Source of the DNA: Falsiruegeria litorea R37
GTDB lineage: Bacteria; Pseudomonadota; Alphaproteobacteria; Rhodobacterales; Rhodobacteraceae
Reading direction: 5' to 3'
NCBI RefSeq assembly: GCF_900172225.1
Contig: NZ_FWFO01000001.1
Location: 1,860,001 to 1,924,000, forward strand
Length of the DNA stretch: 64,000 nucleotides
Below the pieces are notes generated by a model, which ran no database searches, was not told the origin of the DNA, and worked only from the letters and a program-made list of their open reading frames with translations. Made by a program: the position numbers and the translations under genes. This document shows, piece after piece, positions 21,488 through 27,747 of the stretch; within the stretch, counting starts at the first letter, position 1, and each line of letters starts with the position of its first letter.

Positions 21488-21931
21488 ATGTCACTGGCAA
21501 TGAACACAGACGAGTTGATGGATTACATGGCCAGTGTATTTCCACAGGTTTCCGACGATTTCGCCATCGAAGAGCTGAGCGAAGATCGCCTGATTATGCG
21601 CCTGAAGGTGGCGCATCGGCACCTGCGACCGGGCGGCACCGTTTCGGGGCCGTCGATGTTTGCCCTGGCCGATTGTGGCGTCTATGCGATGGTTTTGGCG
21701 CGGGTCGGGCGACAGGGGCTGGCGGTGACATCCAGCTGTTCGATGGATTTCATGCGCAAACCCGAGGGTGGCGTCGACATGTTGGCCGAAGTGCGGTTGC
21801 TGAAGCTGGGCAAGCTGTTGGCCGTGGGCGATGTGTTGATGCGGTCCGAAGGATCGGACAAGATCGTGGCGCGGGCGACGATGACCTATTCCATTCCACC
21901 TGCGGGCTCGGTCGCTGCAAACGCCGGATAA
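21488..21931 (+). CDS. PaaI-family hotdog thioesterase
   Basis: 147 aa, small hotdog-fold acyl-CoA thioesterase of the PaaI type. The characteristic active-site region is LRPGGTVSGPSMFALADCGVYAMVL, in which the D of LADCG sits at the usual catalytic position. The following VTSSCSMDFMRKPEGG is the second family block (substrate and CoA contacts). It is divergent from the enoyl-CoA hydratase gene, so both may deal with acyl-CoA species. Specificity is unknown. Confidence 0.85.
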   Translation: MSLAMNTDELMDYMASVFPQVSDDFAIEELSEDRLIMRLKVAHRHLRPGGTVSGPSMFALADCGVYAMVLARVGRQGLAVTSSCSMDFMRKPEGGVDMLAEVRLLKLGKLLAVGDVLMRSEGSDKIVARATMTYSIPPAGSVAANAG

Positions 21932-21932
21932 C

Positions 21933-21958
21933 AAAAAAGGCCGGAGCAAGCTCCGGCC
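21933..21958 (-). terminator. Intrinsic terminator for the DUF1127 gene
   Basis: GGCCGGAGC (21939-21947) / GCTCCGGCC (21950-21958) stem preceded on the + strand by AAAAAA (21933-21938), i.e. a U tract when read on the - strand. It lies after the DUF1127 gene. A second hairpin, GTCCCA/TGGGAC (21968-21989), stands between gene and terminator. Confidence 0.85.
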
Positions 21959-22000
21959 AGTGAAGAGGTCCCAAAATGAAAAATGGGACGGGGATCTCAG

Positions 22001-22228
22001 TTAAATCTGCCAGAACCGGCGTTTGATCTCTCGCGTGCGCTGTTTGGGGGTCAGGCCCACATCAGCCAGCAGATGATCGTCCAGATGGCTCAGGTTGACG
22101 CGGGTTCGGCGCCGTTGTTCCCATGTCGTGACCGTGGCTGCAAAGCGTACGGCCAGATCCGCGATCAGCGGAAGCCGGGGGCTCGCGTTCAGCAGGGTCA
22201 GCGCGGGGCTATGCATCAGACGTGTCAT
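22001..22228 (-). CDS. DUF1127 small basic protein
   Basis: 75 aa. ATG 22228 has an AAAGGA ribosome binding site; the longer frame from 22258 runs into the regulatory inverted repeat. The C-terminal half (about residues 38-72) is the DUF1127 motif: WEQRRRTRVNLSHLDDHLLADVGL, then basic KQRTREIKRRFW. DUF1127 proteins are small Arg-rich proteins abundant in alphaproteobacteria, some tied to phosphate or stress regulation and RNA turnover. The gene is divergent from a MocR regulator across a perfect 11-bp inverted repeat, which suggests control by that regulator. Confidence 0.88.
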   Translation of the reverse strand: MTRLMHSPALTLLNASPRLPLIADLAVRFAATVTTWEQRRRTRVNLSHLDDHLLADVGLTPKQRTREIKRRFWQI

Positions 22229-22250
22229 GACAGGGTCCTTTCTAAATTGT

Positions 22251-22309
22251 ATTGACACAATGGTACGCTATTTGGTACATTCACTTGATACATTCTGCAT
22301 TGTGTCAAT
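22251..22309. promoter_or_regulatory. Divergent promoter/operator between DUF1127 and MocR genes
   Basis: Perfect 11-bp inverted repeat ATTGACACAAT (22251-22261) / ATTGTGTCAAT (22299-22309) with 37 bases between; each arm contains a TTGACA -35-like hexamer in outward-independent orientation. Between the arms are three direct repeats TGGTAC, TGGTAC, TGATAC (22261, 22273, 22286) spaced 12-13 bp. MocR/PdxR-type regulators commonly bind direct repeats in such divergent regions, so this is the probable operator. Confidence 0.6.
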
Positions 22310-22326
22310 TCAAAGGAAGAATTGTA

Positions 22327-23739
22327 ATGGGTACAATTTGGCCGGCATCTTTGCCCGAGGTCAAAGGTCCAAAGTACAAGATGGTGGCGGATACGATCCG
22401 AAAAGCCATCGAAAACAAGGACCTGGAGGTTGGCGCGAAACTGCCGCCCGTACGCGAGCTGGCCTATACATTGTCCATTACTCCGGGCACCGTGGCGCGG
22501 GCCTATACGATCCTGACCGACGAAGGGTTGCTCGAAGCGGGTGTCGGACGCGGTACATTTGTGGCCGACCGGCAAGCGCAGGCCGACGGATTTGCCCCGA
22601 TCGAGGTGGACGTCATTGCCCATAACACCAACACGCAAGATGGGTATGCGGTCAATATGTTCTCACCCCATCTGCCCAGTGTCGGGCAGGCGCAGCTGAT
22701 CCGAAACCTGTTGGGGCAGATTGCGCAGGATCCGCCCTCTGGTCTGATGCATTACCCAAGTCGGGCAGGGGCGTTGCCTGCGCGACAGGCTGCGCTCAAG
22801 TGGTTGTCACAGGCGCCTTTGGGTCGTGTGAGCGAAGAAGAGATCGTGCTGACCAACGGTGGCCAAAACGCGATCTCGATGATCTTGCAGGCGATCTTGC
22901 GCGGCCGTCGCCCCGTGGTTCTGGTCGAAGAGCTATCATATCCCGGTTTCCGACGCGCCGCCGAATTGCTCCGGGCCGAGGTTGTGCCAGTGCCCATGGA
23001 CGAACATGGCGTCATCCCCGAAGCCCTCGATGCGCTCGCCCGCCAGCACGAGGCGCAGGTTTTCTGCACGTCGCCCGAGGTACACAACCCGACCACGGTG
23101 TTTACGCCACTGGATCGGCGCGAAGAAGTGGTCGCCATTGCCCGAAAGCGTGGGTTCTTCCTGCTCGAGGATGATTGCTATCGTCACATGCCTGCGCAGG
23201 CTCCGGGGTATCGGATGCTGGCGCCGGATCGGACTTGGTTTGTGACATCGATTTCGAAATCCATCACACCTGCGCTTCGCATCGGGATAGCGGTGGCCCC
23301 CGAAGGGCAGGTGGCGGATTTGCGCCGCGCGGTGGAACATGGGTTCTTTGGCCTGGCCACGCCCATGCTGGATCTGAGCGCCGCGTTGCTTGGGCATCCG
23401 CAATTGCCACAAATGCTGGATGGGTTGCAGCAAGTCACGGGTGACTACATCAAGGCGGCGGTGAACATCCTTGGCTCGTATTCACTCAACTGGCGCCACC
23501 CGGTACCGTTCCTTTGGTTGACCCTGCCGTCCGGATGGCGCGCGGCGTCGTTCTGTCAGGCGGCCGAGGCGCAAGGTATTCAGATCCGCTCGGCCGAGGA
23601 ATACGCCTGCCGCACCTCGCGCACGCCGCACGCGGTGCGGTTGGCCATCAATGCGGGCGTTAGTTTAAAGACGTATGAAGCCGCGTTGATGCGAATGCGT
23701 GTTCTGCTCGACAACCCGCCCGAACGGCTCAGCGTTTGA
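22327..23739 (+). CDS. MocR/PdxR-type GntR regulator with aminotransferase domain
   Basis: 470 aa. The N-terminal winged helix of the GntR family covers about residues 12-85 (YKMVADTIRKAIENKDLEVGAKLPPVRELA..., then ITPGTVARAYTILTDEGLLEAGVGRGTFV). A fold-type I aminotransferase-like domain fills the rest (NGGQNAISMILQAIL, EDDCYRHM, and the PLP-lysine-like segment VTSISKSITPALRIGIAVAP). Such proteins use PLP or an amino-compound adduct as effector. Start ATG 22327 follows an AAAGGAAG ribosome binding site and matches the conserved N terminus; the frame opens earlier, inside the operator. No PLP-pathway or taurine/GABA gene is adjacent, only DUF1127, so the effector and targets are unknown. Confidence 0.92.
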   Translation: MGTIWPASLPEVKGPKYKMVADTIRKAIENKDLEVGAKLPPVRELAYTLSITPGTVARAYTILTDEGLLEAGVGRGTFVADRQAQADGFAPIEVDVIAHNTNTQDGYAVNMFSPHLPSVGQAQLIRNLLGQIAQDPPSGLMHYPSRAGALPARQAALKWLSQAPLGRVSEEEIVLTNGGQNAISMILQAILRGRRPVVLVEELSYPGFRRAAELLRAEVVPVPMDEHGVIPEALDALARQHEAQVFCTSPEVHNPTTVFTPLDRREEVVAIARKRGFFLLEDDCYRHMPAQAPGYRMLAPDRTWFVTSISKSITPALRIGIAVAPEGQVADLRRAVEHGFFGLATPMLDLSAALLGHPQLPQMLDGLQQVTGDYIKAAVNILGSYSLNWRHPVPFLWLTLPSGWRAASFCQAAEAQGIQIRSAEEYACRTSRTPHAVRLAINAGVSLKTYEAALMRMRVLLDNPPERLSV

Positions 23740-24130
23740 GCCAGCTCAAAAGGCCCTTTTTACCGCCAATGGGTTCAGGGTCACCAAAGAAGCCCACCAG
23801 TTGTTTGATGCGGCCATCGGTGTCCAGCGTGCCAAAGTCATGCCCCTTGAGCAGGGGGATGCCACCAACCGCTTTCATCGCCCAGGTGAAATGCACCATC
23901 TCATGATGTTGAACTGCGGCACTGGTCACCACGATCTGCGATCCCTTGGCCTGGGCGTGAAAGGCATCCATGTACCCTGCCAACCCCTCGCGCCCAGAGA
24001 CGTCACCATTGGGATCGACATAGCGTCCATCTTCGGCCCACGCGATTTCCAGGTGCTTCATCCGCTTTAAAGGGTCTTTCTCTGCCCAGGCTGCGCCATA
24101 TGCTTCGATTACTGCGTCCAGTGATGCCAT
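23729..24130 (-). CDS. SnoaL/NTF2-like fold protein
   Basis: 133 aa with the small cone-shaped NTF2/SnoaL-like pattern: N-terminal MASLDAVIEAYGAAWAEKDPLKRMKHLEIAWAEDGRYVDP, central GREGLAGYMDAFHAQ and VHFTWAMKAVGG, C-terminal IKQLVGFFGD. Proteins of this fold range from polyketide cyclases and limonene epoxide hydrolases to non-enzymatic binding domains; no catalytic role can be assigned. Start ATG 24130 follows a GGGGAACAG stretch. Its 3' end overlaps the convergent MocR gene by 11 bases. Confidence 0.75.
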   Translation of the reverse strand: MASLDAVIEAYGAAWAEKDPLKRMKHLEIAWAEDGRYVDPNGDVSGREGLAGYMDAFHAQAKGSQIVVTSAAVQHHEMVHFTWAMKAVGGIPLLKGHDFGTLDTDGRIKQLVGFFGDPEPIGGKKGLLSWLKR

Positions 24131-24305
24131 CTTGTCTGTTCCCCGTCTCTTGCCATCGGTAGACTGGCACAATCAGGCAGGGGCATACCACCCATTTGTT
24201 GTCATGTGTGATTGAGAATGGGTTTGAGGGGTGAATTTTGTGGGGTATAATAGTACCTATTTTATAAGCCTTTGTTTTATCAATTGAAATTATACTTTGC
24301 TACGC

Positions 24306-24375
24306 TTGACGTGATCGTGCAGGGCCAATAGAACCCCTCCATCGAATTCGGAGCGGTCATTTGGGCCGCTCTTTC
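24306..24375 (+). promoter_or_regulatory. Promoter and leader hairpin of rplM-rpsI
   Basis: TTGACG (24306-24311) and TAGAAC (24329-24334) with 17 bases between form a plausible sigma-70-type promoter. A hairpin GAGCGG (24351-24356)/CCGCTC (24366-24371) followed by TTTC lies 28 bases before the rplM start and could be a leader element for L13 feedback. The region upstream is AT-rich (24240-24300). Promoter and control are inferred. Confidence 0.35.
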
Positions 24376-24398
24376 ACATCAAACAGGACTATCCTGCC

Positions 24399-24857
24399 AT
24401 GAAAACCTTTTCTGCAACACCTGCAGACATCGACAAGAAGTGGATCCTGATCGACGCCGAGGGCGTTGTTCTGGGCCGTCTTGCTTCGATCGTCGCCATG
24501 CGCCTGCGTGGCAAGCACAAAGCGTCGTTCACCCCGAACATGGACATGGGCGACAATGTCATCGTGATCAACGCTGACAAAATCCAGATGACCGGCAAGA
24601 AGCGTGACGAGCACTTCTACTGGCACACTGGCCACCCGGGTGGCATCAAGTCGCGCACCAAGCAGCAGATCCTCGAGGGTGCACACCCCGAGCGCGTCGT
24701 GACCCAAGCGGTCAAGCGCATGCTGCCAGGCAACCGTCTGGCCCGTACACAGATGACCAACCTGCGCGTCTACGCTGGTGCCGAGCACCCGCACGAAGCC
24801 CAGTCTCCCGAAGTTCTGGACGTCAAGTCCATGAACAAGAAAAACACCCGGAGCTAA
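24399..24857 (+). CDS. rplM: 50S ribosomal protein L13
   Basis: 152 aa, large-subunit protein that binds 23S rRNA early in assembly. It starts [30 protein letters not shown] and keeps the family blocks [39 protein letters not shown] and [22 protein letters not shown]. It is paired with rpsI 6 bases downstream, the universal bacterial L13-S9 arrangement. Codon use is optimised, as expected for a ribosomal protein. Confidence 0.99.
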   Translation: MKTFSATPADIDKKWILIDAEGVVLGRLASIVAMRLRGKHKASFTPNMDMGDNVIVINADKIQMTGKKRDEHFYWHTGHPGGIKSRTKQQILEGAHPERVVTQAVKRMLPGNRLARTQMTNLRVYAGAEHPHEAQSPEVLDVKSMNKKNTRS

Positions 24858-24863
24858 TGACCG

Positions 24864-25349
24864 ATGGCTGATCAGATCAATACTCTCGAAGAGCTGAGCG
24901 CCGTTGCAGGCGTTGAAACCGTGGCCGAAGAAATCGTCCTGCGCGAACCCGTGCGTGACGAACTGGGCCGCTCCTACGCCACCGGCAAGCGTAAAGACGC
25001 TGTTGCTCGCGTGTGGATCAAGCCGGGTTCCGGCAAGGTCACCGTGAACGGCAAGGAAATGGACAAGTACTTTGCCCGTCCCGTTCTGCAGCTGATCCTG
25101 CGCCAGCCGTTTCAGGTTGCTGGTGTTGAAGGCGAGTTCGACGTTGTCGCAACCGTCAAAGGCGGCGGCCTGACCGGTCAGGCCGGTGCGGTCAAGCACG
25201 GCATCTCGAAAGCGCTGCAGCTTTATGATCCCGCCCTGCGTGGCGCTCTGAAAGCCGCCGGCTTCCTGACCCGCGACAGCCGCGTTGTGGAACGTAAGAA
25301 ATACGGTAAGCGCAAAGCGCGTCGTTCGTTCCAGTTCTCGAAGCGTTAA
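24864..25349 (+). CDS. rpsI: 30S ribosomal protein S9
   Basis: 161 aa. An N-terminal extension of ~35 residues typical of alphaproteobacteria ([22 protein letters not shown]) precedes the S9 core: [23 protein letters not shown], then [19 protein letters not shown] and the C-terminal [18 protein letters not shown], whose last residues reach the ribosomal P-site tRNA. It is followed by a strong terminator at 25374. Confidence 0.99.
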   Translation: MADQINTLEELSAVAGVETVAEEIVLREPVRDELGRSYATGKRKDAVARVWIKPGSGKVTVNGKEMDKYFARPVLQLILRQPFQVAGVEGEFDVVATVKGGGLTGQAGAVKHGISKALQLYDPALRGALKAAGFLTRDSRVVERKKYGKRKARRSFQFSKR

Positions 25350-25373
25350 GCTTCGTATTTTTCGAACAGAAAA

Positions 25374-25400
25374 GGGCCACGCAGTCGCGTGGCCCTTTTT
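25374..25400 (+). terminator. Intrinsic terminator of the rplM-rpsI operon
   Basis: Perfect 9-bp stem GGGCCACGC (25374-25382) / GCGTGGCCC (25387-25395), AGTC loop, then TTTTT. It separates the ribosomal operon from the globin-cyclase pair. Confidence 0.93.
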
Positions 25401-25428
25401 CGTTTTTGGCATCATATTTGGTCTCAAT

Positions 25429-25474
25429 TTGATTTAAGTTCCCGTTCTGGCCTAATGTACATGCATATTGCATG
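25429..25474 (+). promoter_or_regulatory. Promoter and palindromic operator candidate of the globin-cyclase operon
   Basis: TTGATT (25429-25434) - 18 bases - TAATGT (25453-25458) resembles a -35/-10 pair. Immediately downstream, CATGCA-TAT-TGCATG (25460-25474) is a perfect 6-3-6 palindrome centred about 27 bases before the globin ATG, where a repressor would cover the transcription start. The binding protein is unknown. Confidence 0.4.
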
Positions 25475-25493
25475 AATATTGGCGGAATTTGTT

Positions 25494-25862
25494 ATGGGCA
25501 CTACGGTGTACGAAAAGTACGGCGGCTTCAAAACCATCAGCCGCATTGTCATGAGCTTTTACGAGATGGCACTGGATTCCGACCAAATCGGCGATTATTT
25601 CGCGGATGTGGACATGCCGCGCCTGATGGACCACCAGACCAAGTTCATTTCATCTCTGGTGGGCGGTCCTGTATCCTTTTCCGATGACCGATTACGTGTC
25701 GTGCATGCTCAGCTAAATATCTCGCACGCGGACTTTGATGAAATGGGAAAGTTGTTGTCCGAGGCCCTAAGCGATCATGGCATGAAGCCTGCAGATGTGG
25801 ATTTCGTGTTGCACGAGATCGAAAGCAAACGCTCGATCATCGTGACGGCGGACCTGGGATGA
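25494..25862 (+). CDS. Truncated haemoglobin (group I-like)
   Basis: 122 aa, 2-on-2 globin. The N-terminal TVYEKYGGFKTISRIVMSFYEMAL is the group I A/B helix pattern with Tyr23 at the B10 position. DHQTKFISSLVGGP (about residues 46-59) is the E-helix/GGP block. VVHAQLNISHADFDEM has His71 at the proximal F8 position, and the H-helix part continues to the end. Such proteins bind O2, NO or CO. ATG 25494 is used; a TTG five codons earlier is possible. The stop overlaps the start of the cyclase gene (ATGA, 25859-25862), so the two proteins are made from one message in linked amounts. This suggests that the globin is the haem sensor or gas supplier for the cyclase; that link is inference. Confidence 0.88.
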   Translation: MGTTVYEKYGGFKTISRIVMSFYEMALDSDQIGDYFADVDMPRLMDHQTKFISSLVGGPVSFSDDRLRVVHAQLNISHADFDEMGKLLSEALSDHGMKPADVDFVLHEIESKRSIIVTADLG

Positions 25863-26908
25863 GCATCACTGCCATCAACGAGCAATTGCTGCGATCCATC
25901 GGGGTGGGCGTTGCCATCGTCGATGGGGTCAGTCACGAATTTATCTTTGCCAACAAACCTTTTTGCGATTGGTTCGGGACCCCTGACCAGGTGACCCGGC
26001 TTAGCGAACTGATAGAAGGGCTCTCTCCCGAGGACCTAGGAGAGAACGACGCCGAAGGCGTGATGTTCACCGGCGAGGTCGAGATCAAGCGCAAGCGCCG
26101 GACTTTGGTGATTGCGATCTCTATTTCGGCGACCTTGTCGGGCGGGCAGCGGTTGTTGGTGGTCGAATGCCAGAACATTACCCGCATCCGCGAGCTGGAA
26201 TCGATGATCGACAGCTATTCCACCATGGTTGAACGCAACACGCGCGAGCTGGAGCGGGAAAAGGAACGAGTAGAGAAACTGTTGCTGAATCTGATGCCGC
26301 GCTCGGTTTACGAGGAATTCAAAACCTTTGGCGTTGTCACGCCGCAACTGTACAATCAGGTCTCGGTCGTGATGCTCGATTTTGTCGACTTCACCGAATT
26401 TGCCACCAAGACCGATCCGACGGTGACACTGGCGGAACTCAACGATATTTTCACCGCCTTCGATCGCATCGTCGAACAATATGGTTGCGAGCGGATCAAG
26501 ACCATCGGTGATGCCTATCTGGCCGTCAGTGGCATGCCGGATCCAGCGCCGGAACATGCCTCGGCCGTGGCGCATTGTGCGGTGCGGTTCCTGCGCTACC
26601 TAGAACGGCGCAACGAAAGCCATCAGCACACCTGGCGCGCGCGAATCGGGCTTGGGACAGGGGCCGCAGTCGGCTCGGTCGTGGGGATACAGAAATACGT
26701 CTATGACGTCTTTGGCCCGGCTGTGAACATGGCCTCACGGCTGCAAATGATGGCCGACCCGATGGGTATCGTTGCCCCGGAAGAAATGAAATTCGATCTG
26801 ATCGACGAGTTTCAGATTGGCGATTTCGGCGCGCATCAGATCAAGGGTCTGGGCGAATTAGACCTGATCACGGTCGAAGCCAATCTGCGGCCGGCGCATG
26901 TGCGTTAA
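25859..26908 (+). CDS. PAS-coiled coil-class III nucleotidyl cyclase, soluble-guanylate-cyclase-like
   Basis: 349 aa. A PAS/HNOBA-like sensor domain (about 1-110) is followed by a charged signalling helix with the sGC-type segment LEREKERVEKLLLNLMPRSV (about 131-150), then a class III cyclase domain (about 165-345). Metal-binding Asp174 (LDFVDFTEF) and Asp218 (KTIGDAYLAVSGMP) are present. Purine-selecting Lys214 and Asp283 (YDVFGPAVNMASRL) point to ATP rather than GTP; transition-state Asn290 and Arg294 are conserved. So it should be an active adenylate cyclase. Unlike animal sGC there is no fused H-NOX domain; the overlapping upstream gene supplies a haem globin instead. Output would be cAMP; receptor proteins are not in the window. 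Confidence 0.93.
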   Translation: MSITAINEQLLRSIGVGVAIVDGVSHEFIFANKPFCDWFGTPDQVTRLSELIEGLSPEDLGENDAEGVMFTGEVEIKRKRRTLVIAISISATLSGGQRLLVVECQNITRIRELESMIDSYSTMVERNTRELEREKERVEKLLLNLMPRSVYEEFKTFGVVTPQLYNQVSVVMLDFVDFTEFATKTDPTVTLAELNDIFTAFDRIVEQYGCERIKTIGDAYLAVSGMPDPAPEHASAVAHCAVRFLRYLERRNESHQHTWRARIGLGTGAAVGSVVGIQKYVYDVFGPAVNMASRLQMMADPMGIVAPEEMKFDLIDEFQIGDFGAHQIKGLGELDLITVEANLRPAHVR

Positions 26909-26910
26909 TC

Positions 26911-27747
26911 TCAGCGTTTGAATTGGGGTAGGTCAGAGGCCAAGGGGATCTCTCCGATGAAGCCCCCCGATGCCAAAAGCCGTTTGTCGCCGCCGCGTTT
27001 CCGAGCGATTTTGCGGGCAGTACGTTTGATCTCTTTCATCGCGCGATAGCTGAACGGCCCACGCCCGTCGTCGGTGGCGGCTTTGCCAAAGTCGGTGCGC
27101 TCGCTGCCGATGACACTGACAGGGATGTCTGTTCGGCCGCTCAGATCCGAGAACATTCCTTGTACGGCAACGGCCGGCTCCAGCTGAAAGGCACGGAAAC
27201 CGGGCCATGGCCGGGTGATGAAATCATCCAGGTGGTCGCAATAGCTCTGGGACAACTCCAGCAGTTGCGCAGCTCCGCTTGGGCTGAGCAGATAGGCCGC
27301 TGCACTGGGCAATACACCGACGATCTGGCGCAAGGTCTGGCCGCCAAAGGTGCACGTGGGACCAAACCGATAGCGCCCGCCAACTGCGTCAAGTTTGACC
27401 AACTCATACCCACCATGTTCGTTGCCCAGGCTTTCGATCACAGCACCCGCTGAAGAAGACAACAGAATATCATCCTCAAAAATCACGCCAGGTCGGCCGG
27501 TTTCGACAATGGTTTCCCAGGTCTTGCGGTGACTTTCGAACACCGCGACCTCGGTCTTTGTCATGCTCCAGTAGGGCCCCCAGCGGTGGGGATTGTAGCG
27601 GGGTGAGGTGTAGTCGGGCGAGGCCGATGCATCCGTGGCCGAGACACGAATGGGGGCGGTGATGCCCCCATGCGCGCATTGCTCTGCCATGAAAACGGCC
27701 CGATCCGGAACCCGGTCGAGGTTCAGGAAAAAGACCTCTGTTTTCAT
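26911..27747 (-). CDS. Glycosyltransferase family 25 protein
   Basis: 278 aa. GT25 (LPS galactosyltransferase-type) pattern: N-terminal VFFLNLDRVPDRAVFMAEQC, the SMTKTEVAVFESHRKTWETIV block and the metal-binding GVIFEDDILLSS (EDD). A basic C-terminal segment (KRTARKIARKRGGDKR) follows. The start ATG overlaps the stop of the upstream fusion gene by 4 bases, so it is part of the same surface-glycan operon. It probably adds a hexose to LPS, capsule or a glycoprotein; donor and acceptor are unknown. Convergent with the cyclase gene, 2 bases apart. Confidence 0.85.
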   Translation of the reverse strand: MKTEVFFLNLDRVPDRAVFMAEQCAHGGITAPIRVSATDASASPDYTSPRYNPHRWGPYWSMTKTEVAVFESHRKTWETIVETGRPGVIFEDDILLSSSAGAVIESLGNEHGGYELVKLDAVGGRYRFGPTCTFGGQTLRQIVGVLPSAAAYLLSPSGAAQLLELSQSYCDHLDDFITRPWPGFRAFQLEPAVAVQGMFSDLSGRTDIPVSVIGSERTDFGKAATDDGRGPFSYRAMKEIKRTARKIARKRGGDKRLLASGGFIGEIPLASDLPQFKR

